Positions 1-8,522 of a stretch of DNA of 64,000 bases are shown in pieces. Numbering within the stretch: the first letter of the stretch is position 1; each line of letters opens with the position of its first letter. The notes under the pieces are model-generated. The model was not told where the DNA came from and ran no database searches. It saw nothing but the letters and a program-made list of their open reading frames with translations. This DNA is from Rhodococcus sp. IEGM 1379 (lineage in GTDB: Bacteria > Actinomycetota > Actinomycetes > Mycobacteriales > Mycobacteriaceae), in contig NZ_JASHKR010000017.1 in the NCBI RefSeq assembly GCF_030056815.1, forward strand, positions 1 to 64,000. The letters are read 5' to 3'. Made by a program: the position numbers and the translations under genes.

Positions 1-858
1 CGACTGCGGGGTCACCGTTGGTGACGCCGTTGATCATGAGCTGACCCATGCCGGGAAGGCCGAAGATCTGCTCGATGACTACGGCGCCACCGAGGAGGTA
101 GCCCACTCGCAAGCCCAGAACGGTGAGCGGATTGATCAGCGCGTTACGCAACACGTTTCGGCCGATCACCACGGGGTAGGGCAGACCGCTGCCGATCGCG
201 GTGCGCACGTAGTCCTTGTCCAATTCCTCGACCATGGAGGTGCGGATGATACGAGTGAGTTGGGCAGCGACGGGGAGTGCCAGTGACAGCGCGGGAAGCG
301 CCATGTACCAAAGCCATTCGGTGATGGAGTCGCTCGGATTGACGTAGCCGCCGGTGGGGAACCAGCCGAGCTGGACGGCAAGATACTGAATCATCAGCAG
401 TGCCAACCAGAATGACGGTGCGGCAACACCGCCGAGTGAAATCACTCGAATTACCTGATCGGGCCAGCGATCACGGAACAGTGCGCTGGTAACACCGAAA
501 ATCAACGAGATCACGATGGCAATGACCAGTCCGAGAACCGTGAGCTGGATCGTCAGCGGCAGCGCTGTGGAGATCGAATCCAGCACCGGCGTACCCGAAA
601 TCAGGCTGTTACCCATGTTGCCGCTGACAAGATCGGTCACGAAGTGGACGTACTGCAGTGGCAGTGGGTCGAGCAGGCCGTTCTCTTCTTTGAACTGCTG
701 CAACTGTTCTGCCGTCGGGTTGCCACCGTTGAATGCCGCTGTTGCGGGGTCGGTGGGCGCGAACTGCATCACGATGAAGACGAACGCGATGATGCCGAGA
801 ATCAGGGGGATCAGTATCAGTAATCGCCTGATCAGCATGGGGAGGACTCTTGCCATCG
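1..858 (-). CDS. ABC transporter permease, DppB type (partial, C-terminus beyond window)
   Basis: First permease of a dipeptide/oligopeptide/nickel-family (family 5) ABC importer, an integral inner-membrane protein. The visible 286 residues begin MARVLPMLIRRLLILIPLI, a typical hydrophobic first helix, and include the DppB-like region ending near GYLLGGAVVIEQIFGLPGMG, where the cytoplasmic EAA-type coupling loop lies. The ATG at 858 follows the binding-protein gene by about 40 bases on the same strand, so the two are probably co-transcribed. The second permease and ATPases would lie beyond the left edge. The substrate cannot be read from the permease. The divergent amino-sugar operon suggests a sialic acid or related sugar, by analogy with the family-5 SatABCD-type sialic acid importers. 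That assignment is inference. Confidence 0.88.
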
Positions 859-899
859 GAGGATCTCTCAGTTGTCGGAAATTGCCGCGCGCGCGGGCA

Positions 900-2525
900 T
901 CAGGCGGGCTTCGACTGAAGCAGGTTGACGCCGGGGTACGGCAGTGGTGTGACGTCGGCGATCTTCTTCGGATCCCAGGCCGTTAACAGTTCCTGATGCA
1001 GAACCGGGTAGTAGACGGCATTTTCGGCGATCTGGTTCAGGTACGACTGCACCAGGGTGCTGCGCTTGCCGGGGTCCGTCTCGCGGGTCGCGTCGTCCAT
1101 GGTGGCGTAGATCTTCTGAGCTTCGGGCGTGTCGTCCCACTTGGCGTAGGTCTTGGTCCAGAGCCCGCCCTTGCTGTACGTGTAGCGGACGAGCAGGTCG
1201 ACGTCACTTCCGAAGGCCTGCGGGTTGGACGTGCCGGCTGCAATCTGGAACTTCTGGCCGCTGTTGAGCTTGCTGACCATCGCGCTGGTGTCCTGCGGCT
1301 CGAGGGTGGTGTTGAATCCGACTGCATCCCAGGACTCTTTGATCGTGGGCAGGCAATCCGCGAGCCAGCTGACGTTGGTGGAGAGCAGAGTCAGGTCGAG
1401 TCCACTGACGCCGGCGGCGGAGAGGAGGGACTTCGCCTTTTCCGGATCGTAGGAGTAGACGGTGGAGGCACGCGAGTAATCGGGATTGCGCTCGTACAGG
1501 TAGCTGGTGGCGGGAGCGGCCTTGCCGCCGAGGGCGATCTCGATCATCTTCGGGGTGTTGATCGCGTAGAACATTGCCTGACGAACTCGGACGTCGTCGA
1601 ACGGGGCCTGCGTCGTGTCGAAGAGCAGGTACATGAGATTCATGCCTGGGTTGCCCTCGACGGTGCGCCCACCGGATGTCAGCGTCGGGACGTTCGCGAC
1701 GGGGATGTTGTCGGCGAGCTGAGCGCCGGCGTTGCTTCCCGAGACACGGGCGATCCGTGACGACGTGTCGACGATGGACATCCAGTTCATCGTGGCGAAA
1801 TTCGCGGGCCGTGAGCCGTTGTATGCGGTGAAAGCCTCGAATGCCGTGTTGCTCTTGGGTGTATGGCTGGTCACCTTGTACGGACCGGAGCCGACAACCA
1901 GAGTGCCGGCCTTTGCTTCGTCCCAACGGCCGTCGAAGACATGCTTTGGCATGATCTTGGCGATCGAGAGACGTTGTGCGGCAGCACTGAACGGGTAGTT
2001 GAAGCTCAGCGTCACGGTCTGATCGTCGACCTTGCTGACCGACTGCAGCCACGACGAGAAGAACGAGCGGATCAACACGTTCTGCTGCGGATCGAGAATG
2101 CGGTCGAACGTGAAGACGACGTCGTCGGACGTGACGGGTGTGCCGTCGTGCCAGGTCGCGCCTTCACGGATCTTCATGGTCCAGCTCGACGCGGTGTTGT
2201 CCGTGGGGACGGACTGCGCAAGTGCGGCATATGTCTCGCCGGTGGCGGGATCGTTTTCGAGGAGGCCCTCGTAGACGTGGTTGACCGCGGCCATCAGGAA
2301 GCCCGAGGCCGTCTGCATCGGGTCGAAGCTCTGATCGTTGCCGTATCCGATAGCGGTGGTGAGATCTCCGGTGCTCGAAGATCCGCCTACAACGGAGGTC
2401 GACGACGGGCCACCGCCGCAAGCAGCGAGGGTCGCGGTGATGCCTGCGGCAGCTCCGAGCAGTCCTGTATATCGAAACAGGTCTCGGCGGGTGAACGCGG
2501 AGCTCAGCGGTCGTTCGTTCTTCAA
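900..2525 (-). CDS. ABC transporter substrate-binding lipoprotein, family 5 (SBP_bac_5)
   Basis: Extracytoplasmic solute receptor of the adjacent family-5 importer. The N-terminus carries a twin-arginine motif (TRRDLFRY) followed by a hydrophobic stretch and a lipobox (TLAAC), so a Tat-exported, lipid-anchored protein is predicted. The mature region has the usual family-5 layout, with the GATWHDGTPVTSDDVVF motif near residue 120. I prefer the TTG at 2525 (about 541 residues) because GGAGG lies five bases upstream. An in-frame TTG at 2537 is the alternative and would swallow that site. The gene faces away from the Gfo/Idh/MocA-nan-nag operon across a 260-base gap with matching operators, so both are probably controlled together. 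The ligand is inferred to be a sialic-acid-like or amino-sugar compound; a peptide cannot be excluded. Confidence 0.88.
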   Translation of the reverse strand: MKNERPLSSAFTRRDLFRYTGLLGAAAGITATLAACGGGPSSTSVVGGSSSTGDLTTAIGYGNDQSFDPMQTASGFLMAAVNHVYEGLLENDPATGETYAALAQSVPTDNTASSWTMKIREGATWHDGTPVTSDDVVFTFDRILDPQQNVLIRSFFSSWLQSVSKVDDQTVTLSFNYPFSAAAQRLSIAKIMPKHVFDGRWDEAKAGTLVVGSGPYKVTSHTPKSNTAFEAFTAYNGSRPANFATMNWMSIVDTSSRIARVSGSNAGAQLADNIPVANVPTLTSGGRTVEGNPGMNLMYLLFDTTQAPFDDVRVRQAMFYAINTPKMIEIALGGKAAPATSYLYERNPDYSRASTVYSYDPEKAKSLLSAAGVSGLDLTLLSTNVSWLADCLPTIKESWDAVGFNTTLEPQDTSAMVSKLNSGQKFQIAAGTSNPQAFGSDVDLLVRYTYSKGGLWTKTYAKWDDTPEAQKIYATMDDATRETDPGKRSTLVQSYLNQIAENAVYYPVLHQELLTAWDPKKIADVTPLPYPGVNLLQSKPA

Positions 2526-2571
2526 GGCGGCCTCCAAGGCTGGGAGCGGGACATCTAAGGGGAGTGGATAG

Positions 2572-2600
2572 GGGATGTCCTATGTTCGACGTCCGATGTT
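2572..2600 (-). promoter_or_regulatory. Operator site 1, with an imperfect tandem copy
   Basis: The 15-mer GGGATGTCCTATGTT (2572-2586) is repeated as an exact reverse complement at 2765-2779. A diverged copy, CGACGTCCGATGTT (2587-2600), abuts it, matching 11 of 14 positions. The site is about 47 bases upstream of the binding-protein start, a good position for a repressor. The regulator gene is not in the window; a GntR-family NanR-like protein is a guess from pathway context. Confidence 0.6.
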
Positions 2601-2738
2601 GCGTAACTTACATTGCGGATCAGAACGCGTAAAGAGATTCTCGAGATCTGACGAGGAAAAATTTTGCGCATCAGCTGCTTTTTGGAGACATTTAGCGCTT
2701 CTACCTGCATATATGAAGACTGTGTTACCGATGTCGAA

Positions 2739-2779
2739 TTGACGGCAGATCGCACTGCCTGTACAACATAGGACATCCC
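2739..2779 (+). promoter_or_regulatory. Promoter with overlapping operator site 2
   Basis: A promoter-like pair TTGACG (2739-2744) and TACAAC (2762-2767), spaced 17 bases, precedes the first oxidoreductase gene. The operator AACATAGGACATCCC (2765-2779) overlaps the -10 element and the expected transcription start, and is the exact reverse complement of operator site 1. This layout predicts repression by occlusion. The promoter is called by eye only. Confidence 0.55.
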
Positions 2780-2801
2780 TTATCCAATCTTTGGAGACTT
2801 C

Positions 2802-3851
2802 ATGACCCGATACAAAGTCGGTGTGGTCGGTTGCGGATTCTTCGGTAGTGCTCTCGCTCGCGAGCTTGCTGCCCATCCACGTTTCGAACTCACGATGCTC
2901 TGCGACCGCGACCTGGGGCGGGCAAAGGAAGTCGCTTCAGAGTTCTCGGCTATTCCCACGGACGATCACGACGCGGTTGCTGCTGCCCCACTCGACCTCG
3001 TTGTCGTTGCGACGCCCAATCACGCACACGCGGAACCTGCCATCGCCGCACTCGAACGTGGGAAGGCGGTCTTTGTCGAGAAACCACTTGCTGTCGAACT
3101 CGTCGATGCGCGAAATATGATCGCGAGCGCCGACGCCAATGGCTCATCGTTGATGGTCGGACACATCATGCGGATGATGCCTGGTGTGCGACGCCTCGCG
3201 GAGTCGGTTCGATCCGGAGAGCTCGGGGACGTCAGTGCAATCGAGACGTCGCGCTCGCGGTGGATCGACAGTGACGGCGCGGACCCGAACTGGTGGAAGC
3301 TCGACAAGAGCCGAACCGGCGGCGAACTCACTCACGAAATTCATGAACTGGATCTGCTGTGCTGGCTCGGCGGTGATGTGAGTGCCGTGTCGAGCATTGC
3401 GACAGCCGATGACGGGTTTCGGAACACCGTGGTGAAGTTTGTCAGTGGAGCCGTTGGCAGACATGCCATTTCGACGCGTTCGCACACGTCGACCTGGGAT
3501 CTGACGGTCAACGGCAGTGAAGGTGCGATCCGCGCCGATTTCCACAGCGGTCAGGTCCGTCGGTTGCGAGGCGGTCAGGTTGTCGAGTCCTGGCCGATCT
3601 TCGATATCGAAACCGAGAATCAATCCTTGATCGACTCGGCCGTCAAGACACAGAAGTACAACTCGGGCGGTGGGGCCTCGTCGGTATGGATGCAGGCCGC
3701 GATCCGCTACGAAATCGATGAGATTGCAGCGGTTCTCGACACAGGCTCGGCAGATTCTCCGTTGCTCGAGGCCAGTGATCGCGCCCTGGTAGTCGCAGAA
3801 CAGGTGCGTCTCGGAAATGTCGAGCCCGCCGGCCTGAGGACCGCCCCATGA
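2802..3851 (+). CDS. Gfo/Idh/MocA family oxidoreductase 1
   Basis: NAD(P)-dependent sugar oxidoreductase of the Gfo/Idh/MocA family, 349 residues, cytoplasmic. The Rossmann fold starts at once with VGVVGCGFFGSALA (residues 6-19), and the family EKPLA motif follows near residue 92. The C-terminal substrate domain includes GGELTHEIHELDLLCWLGG, with histidines in the region that normally binds the sugar. The start has GGAG six bases upstream. It is the first gene of a run of overlapping genes (ATGA junction with the next). Members of this family convert unusual sialic acids, for example 2,7-anhydro-Neu5Ac by NanOx/YjhC, and oxidise inositols and sugars. The neighbouring nan and nag genes make a sialoside substrate plausible, but the reaction cannot be assigned from sequence. 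Confidence 0.88.
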   Translation: MTRYKVGVVGCGFFGSALARELAAHPRFELTMLCDRDLGRAKEVASEFSAIPTDDHDAVAAAPLDLVVVATPNHAHAEPAIAALERGKAVFVEKPLAVELVDARNMIASADANGSSLMVGHIMRMMPGVRRLAESVRSGELGDVSAIETSRSRWIDSDGADPNWWKLDKSRTGGELTHEIHELDLLCWLGGDVSAVSSIATADDGFRNTVVKFVSGAVGRHAISTRSHTSTWDLTVNGSEGAIRADFHSGQVRRLRGGQVVESWPIFDIETENQSLIDSAVKTQKYNSGGGASSVWMQAAIRYEIDEIAAVLDTGSADSPLLEASDRALVVAEQVRLGNVEPAGLRTAP

Positions 3852-4849
3852 GTGTCCGCGTCGCTGTAATCGGAAGCGGCGGAATTGCACGCGACCATGT
3901 GAAAGCGCTGGCCGGTCTATCGTCGGTCGAGGTTGTCTGCGTTGTCGGTAGTGATCTCGACCGGTCGGCCTCAGTAGCCGCTCTGGCCCCGGGGGCACAA
4001 GCGTCGACGGATCTCGCACGCGTTCTTGCTGATCCGTCGATCCATGCTGTGAACGTCGTCGGAGCCACACCGGATCATGCACCGGTCACCATCGCCGCAG
4101 GTCGCGCCGGAAAGCATGTGCACGTGGAGAAGCCGGCTGCGTTGACTGTCGCAGACTTCGACGCCATGGTAGCGGCCACCGAAGGAAACGGTACGTCGTT
4201 GATGGTCGGCCAGACGGTGCGTTTCCAGCCGTCGATCAGCTCGATCGGTACTTCGATCGGTCACGGAGCAATCGGTGATCCTCGATTGATCCACCTCAGT
4301 TGGTACACCGGCCACGTGTGGCCGGGTGGTTGGCGCGGCTGGCAGCACGACAAGGAGAAGTCAGGCGGGCATCCGGTACACAACGGGACTCACGCACTGG
4401 ATCTGGTGACCTGGCTCATCGATCGGCGCCCAATCCGAGTCTTCGCCCGCAGCTTCCCGACCTTCGCTGCTGGCATGCCGGTCCACGACAGCTTCCATCT
4501 GACTGTCCGATTCGAGGACGGTTCCCTGGCATTGATCGAATTGGCCTATGCGCTACCGCAATCGGGAAAGATGGTGCGCCGCATCGTCGTATCCGGCACA
4601 CGCGGCACCCTTGCCCACGACACCGGCGACGATCCGGGGTTGATGTCCGACACCACCAATGCACCACCGTCGTCGATCGAGGACGCGATGACGCATCAGA
4701 TGCGTCACTGGATCGACACTCTCGACGGGTCGGCGACACCGATCGTCGAGAACTGGCAGGTACGTGCGGCTCTCGCTACCGCCGTCGCCGCGCAGCAATC
4801 GCTCGATACCGGTCGCGCAGTCACTATCGAACTGGGGGGACAGCGATGA
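3848..4849 (+). CDS. Gfo/Idh/MocA family oxidoreductase 2
   Basis: Second member of the same superfamily, 333 residues, clearly diverged from its neighbours. It shows the dinucleotide-binding motif VAVIGSGGIARDH at residues 5-17, VEKPAAL near residue 95 with the conserved Lys, and GGHPVHNGTHALDLVTWL near residue 178, with the histidine typical of the family active site. The ATG overlaps the stop of the previous gene (ATGA) and its own stop overlaps the next start in the same way, so translation of all three oxidoreductases is probably coupled. The paralogues may act in sequence or form hetero-oligomers on one substrate. This is inferred from arrangement only. Confidence 0.87.
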   Translation: MSVRVAVIGSGGIARDHVKALAGLSSVEVVCVVGSDLDRSASVAALAPGAQASTDLARVLADPSIHAVNVVGATPDHAPVTIAAGRAGKHVHVEKPAALTVADFDAMVAATEGNGTSLMVGQTVRFQPSISSIGTSIGHGAIGDPRLIHLSWYTGHVWPGGWRGWQHDKEKSGGHPVHNGTHALDLVTWLIDRRPIRVFARSFPTFAAGMPVHDSFHLTVRFEDGSLALIELAYALPQSGKMVRRIVVSGTRGTLAHDTGDDPGLMSDTTNAPPSSIEDAMTHQMRHWIDTLDGSATPIVENWQVRAALATAVAAQQSLDTGRAVTIELGGQR

Positions 4850-5901
4850 CTACCACTGATTCGATTCGAGTCGGATTCATCAGCGGCGTACGACATGCCG
4901 GATCCTATGCAGACTTGCTACGAGCAGACCCCCGGGTTCAACTGGTCGGTGTCTCCGACGAATCCTCGGTCCCCGACTGGATCCGCGGCGACGGTATTGC
5001 CATGGCGGCAGCCGCCGGCATCCCGTGGATCGACGAGCTGAGTGAACTCCTCGATCCTGATCGCATCGACCTGGCGATTATCTGTAGTGAGCCGACGCGT
5101 CATGCCCGCCTTGCCATTGCGGCATTGAACGCAGGTCTCGACGCGCTCGTGGATAAGCCGGTAGGCATCGACGAAGCAGAAGCCGCTTCAGTCGAGGAAG
5201 CTGCTCGCGTGAACGGGCGTATCTGCTCAGTAGTCAACCGCACCCATTCGCCGGCACTCCGGAGACTGCGTCGTTGGATCGACGCGGGAAATCTGGGACT
5301 TCCGCGACATGTGGACATCGAGTTCTTGGCCAGTGGAACACATTTCGCTACCTCCGTGGAGAGGCCCGAACTTGTTGTGGACCCGGCGTTGTCCGGCGGG
5401 GGAGAGGTTGTGAACTTCCTGGGATATGCCGCCGACTATCTCCGGTATCTGACCGGACTGGACGTAACCGAGGTTTATGCGGAGACCAGCACGCTCTACG
5501 GCGGTGCACATGAGAAGTACGGTGTCGAAGACACAGCTCTGATCTCACTCGCGCTTGCCCACGGTGTCACGGCGACCGTCACTGTTGGAAGAATCCCGGC
5601 AGCACCAGGTTTCGGTGCCAACACAGCAACAGTTCGTGTTCTCGGGTCACACGGATATGCCAGTTCGGATGACGACAAACCTGCGGTCATGCAGTTCGGA
5701 GCTGCCGGTGGTGTGACAGCACTGTCAATCGGCGGATTCGGATCGGACAACGCGGTCTCGAGCTTCCTGTCGCATCTGCTCGATCGACTTCCGAAACGGA
5801 TCGAACCCGACTACACCGTTGCCGACGCTCGTGCGTCGATGCGGGTCATCGACGCAGCTTATCGGTCCGCCGCGTCTGGACAGCCGGTTTCCGTCAGCTG
5901 A
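4846..5901 (+). CDS. Gfo/Idh/MocA family oxidoreductase 3
   Basis: Third Gfo/Idh/MocA protein, 351 residues, starting at the ATG that overlaps the preceding TGA. The N-terminal motif is atypical (VGFISGVRHAGSYADLL instead of GxGxxG) and the usual EKP is DKPVGID near residue 103. It is therefore the most diverged of the three, and its cofactor binding is less certain. The C-terminal domain has ALSGGGEVVNFLGYAADYL. The reading frame stays open far upstream inside the previous gene, but that extension has no homology-like character and the coupled start is preferred. It precedes the NanA-family gene by about 60 bases. Confidence 0.82.
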   Translation: MTTTDSIRVGFISGVRHAGSYADLLRADPRVQLVGVSDESSVPDWIRGDGIAMAAAAGIPWIDELSELLDPDRIDLAIICSEPTRHARLAIAALNAGLDALVDKPVGIDEAEAASVEEAARVNGRICSVVNRTHSPALRRLRRWIDAGNLGLPRHVDIEFLASGTHFATSVERPELVVDPALSGGGEVVNFLGYAADYLRYLTGLDVTEVYAETSTLYGGAHEKYGVEDTALISLALAHGVTATVTVGRIPAAPGFGANTATVRVLGSHGYASSDDDKPAVMQFGAAGGVTALSIGGFGSDNAVSSFLSHLLDRLPKRIEPDYTVADARASMRVIDAAYRSAASGQPVSVS

Positions 5902-5959
5902 CCTTTCTGTAAGTGCATTACCCCCAATTCAATCCGAGAACAAAATTATGGAGACCCAC

Positions 5960-6889
5960 ATGAGCACGGATGCCACGACCTTCAGCGGAATCGTTCCTCC
6001 GATCGTCACACCCCTGACCCTCGACGGCGACGTCGACACGAAGTCGCTCGAGCGACTGCTGTCGATGCAGATCGAAGCCGGCGTCGACGGGCTGTTCATC
6101 CTCGGTTCCTCGGGTGAGGTCGGCTACCTCACCGACGCCCAGCGCGCGCAGGTTGTTCGGACCGCAATCGGCCACGTCGGCGGCCAGCTGCCCGTGCTGG
6201 TCGGCGTGAACGACATGACCACAAACCGAGTTATCGAGGTGGCGAAGCAGGCATGCGAGGCCGGTGCCGACGCCATCGTCGCGACCGCACCCTTCTACGC
6301 GATCACCAACGCCGAAGAAACAGCGACACACTTCCGCTCCATCCATGCAGCAGTGGATCTTCCGCTGTTCGCGTACGACGTTCCGGTTCGCGTTCACAGC
6401 AAGCTCAACACGGCAATGCTGGTCGAACTCGGCCGAGAAGGCGTCATCGCCGGTGTCAAGGACTCCAGCGGTGACGACGTGAGCTTCCGCATGCTGCTCC
6501 GTCAGTCGGTAGGTCTGGAGAACTTCGCGATCTTCACCGGCCACGAGGTCGTTGTCGACGGATGCCTGCTCATGGGTGCATCGGGCGCAGTTCCCGGCTT
6601 GGCCAACGTCGACCCGCACGGATACGTTCGTCTGTGGCGCGCCGCGCAGGCCGGCGACTGGGCCGCTGCCAAGACCGAGCAGGACCGACTCACGGATCTG
6701 TTTTCCATCGTCGAGGCGCCGACGCCGGGCCGCGTAAGCCCCGGCGCTGCCGGTCTGGGCGCTTTCAAGACGGCTCTGGTTCTGCGCGGTGTCATCACGG
6801 GCAACACGATGTGTGCACCGATGCTCTCGCTCGATGAGTCCGAAGCCGCAACGATCAAGGTCATTCTCGAACGCGCCGGACTGCTCTGA
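5960..6889 (+). CDS. DHDPS/N-acetylneuraminate lyase family aldolase (probable sialic acid lyase)
   Basis: Class I pyruvate-type aldolase of the DapA/NanA family, 309 residues. The Schiff-base Lys167 (GVKDSSGD) and catalytic Tyr139 (FAYDVP) are 28 residues apart, as in both DHDPS and NanA. The carboxylate-binding signature is GSSGE (49-53), between the GTTGE of DHDPS and the GSTGE of sialic acid lyases. The ATG at 5960 has GGAG six bases upstream; an in-frame ATG at 5948 is the weaker choice. Downstream are a ROK kinase, NanE, NagA and NagB, so cleavage of a nonulosonate to pyruvate plus ManNAc is the most coherent role. Residues after the Tyr differ from classical NanA, so a modified sugar acid or a keto-deoxy-sugar substrate remains possible. 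Confidence 0.85.
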   Translation: MSTDATTFSGIVPPIVTPLTLDGDVDTKSLERLLSMQIEAGVDGLFILGSSGEVGYLTDAQRAQVVRTAIGHVGGQLPVLVGVNDMTTNRVIEVAKQACEAGADAIVATAPFYAITNAEETATHFRSIHAAVDLPLFAYDVPVRVHSKLNTAMLVELGREGVIAGVKDSSGDDVSFRMLLRQSVGLENFAIFTGHEVVVDGCLLMGASGAVPGLANVDPHGYVRLWRAAQAGDWAAAKTEQDRLTDLFSIVEAPTPGRVSPGAAGLGAFKTALVLRGVITGNTMCAPMLSLDESEAATIKVILERAGLL

Positions 6890-6891
6890 CC

Positions 6892-7821
6892 ATGACACAC
6901 GGGCATCAGCGTTGGATCGGCGTCGATATCGGCGGCACCAAAGTGGCTGCGGCGGTGATTACTTCCGCTGGTGAGGTGATCGAATCCGTTCGGGCGGAGA
7001 CGCCGGCGGCGGGCAGAGCGGCGGTGCTGGACACGACCGCTGCATTGATCGACAAACTGCGCGCCGAACACGCTGTGTCGGGAATCGGTGTGGGATCACC
7101 GGGAATCGTCGACCGTGCAAGCGGCCGAGTGGTGTTCGCGTCCGACATCCTGCCCGGGTGGAACGGTGCGGAGGTCCGGGAGGAGCTAGAAGCTCATACC
7201 GGACTTCCGGTGACCGTGGACAACGACGTTCGAGTGATGGCACACGGCGAGAACATGATCGGTGCCGGCCACGGCCGAACCTCCGTATTGTTCGTGTCGA
7301 TCGGCACCGGAATCGGTGGAGCGTTGTCGATCGACGGCCGGCTCCGCCACGGCGCTCACGGCACAGCCGGTGAACTGGCGCATCTGCTGGTTCCCGTAAC
7401 CGGTGCCATCGGCTGTGGATGTGGCCGCAAAGACCACCTCGAAGCCGTAGCATCCGGACCAGCGATGGCCGCCGAGTACGCCTCTCGTGCCGGAGTTCCC
7501 GTGCAACCGTTGCAGAGAGTTGTCGCCCTCATGCATTCGGGTGATCCTATCGCTCGCGCAGTGATCTCCGATGCCGGTGAATTACTCGGCCGAGTTCTGG
7601 CCGGCGTGGCAACAGCATTCGATCCTGAGGTCATCGTCATCGGTGGTGGCGCCGCCCAGATCGGAGCCGATCTTCTCTCTCCCCTGGTCTCGGCATTCCG
7701 CGTCGAAGCTATGCCTCCCGTCGCCGACACCGCCATTCTTCCGGCACGTCTGGGAACCGATGCACCGCTGGTTGGTGCCGGACTGCTTGCCGCCGCAACA
7801 CGAACAGAGGTATCACGATGA
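6892..7821 (+). CDS. ROK family sugar kinase (probable N-acetylmannosamine kinase)
   Basis: ATP-dependent sugar kinase of the ROK family, 309 residues. It has the N-terminal phosphate-binding motif IGVDIGGTK, the conserved GTGIGGAL, and the HGTAGELAH segment that holds a zinc-binding His. The zinc motif normally written CxCGxxGCxE reads CGCGRKDHLE here, so the third cysteine is replaced and a nearby His may substitute. It starts two bases after the lyase stop and overlaps the epimerase start by four bases. Between a lyase and NanE the natural job is phosphorylation of ManNAc to ManNAc-6-phosphate. GlcNAc or glucose kinase activity cannot be excluded. Confidence 0.87.
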   Translation: MTHGHQRWIGVDIGGTKVAAAVITSAGEVIESVRAETPAAGRAAVLDTTAALIDKLRAEHAVSGIGVGSPGIVDRASGRVVFASDILPGWNGAEVREELEAHTGLPVTVDNDVRVMAHGENMIGAGHGRTSVLFVSIGTGIGGALSIDGRLRHGAHGTAGELAHLLVPVTGAIGCGCGRKDHLEAVASGPAMAAEYASRAGVPVQPLQRVVALMHSGDPIARAVISDAGELLGRVLAGVATAFDPEVIVIGGGAAQIGADLLSPLVSAFRVEAMPPVADTAILPARLGTDAPLVGAGLLAAATRTEVSR

Positions 7822-8522
7822 CCATCGACGAATTGCTCACGATCATCAGCGGGAAGCTGATCGTCTCGTGCCAGGCAGGCCACGGCCACGCCCTGCGCGA
7901 TACCGCGACGATCGAACGGATGGCCAGGGCGGCCATCGACGGTGGTGCGGCCGCGATTCGCTGTGGTGGAGTCGGTGGTACTCCGGACGTTGCGGCTGTT
8001 GCGGCTGCTGTGCGTGTACCTGTGATCGGACTGACCAAAATCGGTTCCACTGGAGTGTTCATCACTCCGACAAGAGAATCGGCGTTGGATGTCGTCGACG
8101 CCGGTGCGCAGATCGTTGCGGCCGACGCGACGCTGCGTCCACGCCCGGACGGACTGACATTTGCGGACACCGTTGAGGCGGTTCACGCTCGAGGTGCTCT
8201 CGTGATGGCCGACTGCGGCACTCTCGAGGACGGCATCGCGGCCGCCGCTGCCGGGGCCGACATCATCTCGAGTACCCTCGCCGGTTACACCGAGAACAGT
8301 CGACGTCTGAGTGGCCCGGACCTGGAACTGATTTCGGAACTGCGGCAAGCACTTCCGTTTGCAGTGCTCATCGCAGAGGGTCGCTATCACAGTCCGGAAG
8401 CAGCAGCACAGGCGATTTCATTGGGTGCGGATTCAGTTGTCGTCGGTACGGCGATCACCGATCCGGCGTTCATTACCTCGACCTTCGCTGCAGCGGTCGT
8501 GGGTGCGGAAAGGCGGAGTTGA
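7818..8522 (+). CDS. nanE: N-acetylmannosamine-6-phosphate 2-epimerase
   Basis: TIM-barrel enzyme that converts ManNAc-6-phosphate to GlcNAc-6-phosphate, 234 residues, the usual NanE length. Diagnostic segments are KLIVSCQAGHGHAL near the N-terminus, AAIRCGGVGGTPDV, IGLTKIGSTGVFITPT, DATLRPRPDG, MADCGTLEDG and IIAEGRYHSPEAA-type C-terminal phosphate-binding residues. It overlaps the ROK gene by ATGA and the next gene by one base. NanE is the pathway-defining enzyme of this locus, because it is dedicated to ManNAc-6-P and links a sialic-acid-type supply to the NagA/NagB branch. Confidence 0.93.
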   Translation: MTIDELLTIISGKLIVSCQAGHGHALRDTATIERMARAAIDGGAAAIRCGGVGGTPDVAAVAAAVRVPVIGLTKIGSTGVFITPTRESALDVVDAGAQIVAADATLRPRPDGLTFADTVEAVHARGALVMADCGTLEDGIAAAAAGADIISSTLAGYTENSRRLSGPDLELISELRQALPFAVLIAEGRYHSPEAAAQAISLGADSVVVGTAITDPAFITSTFAAAVVGAERRS

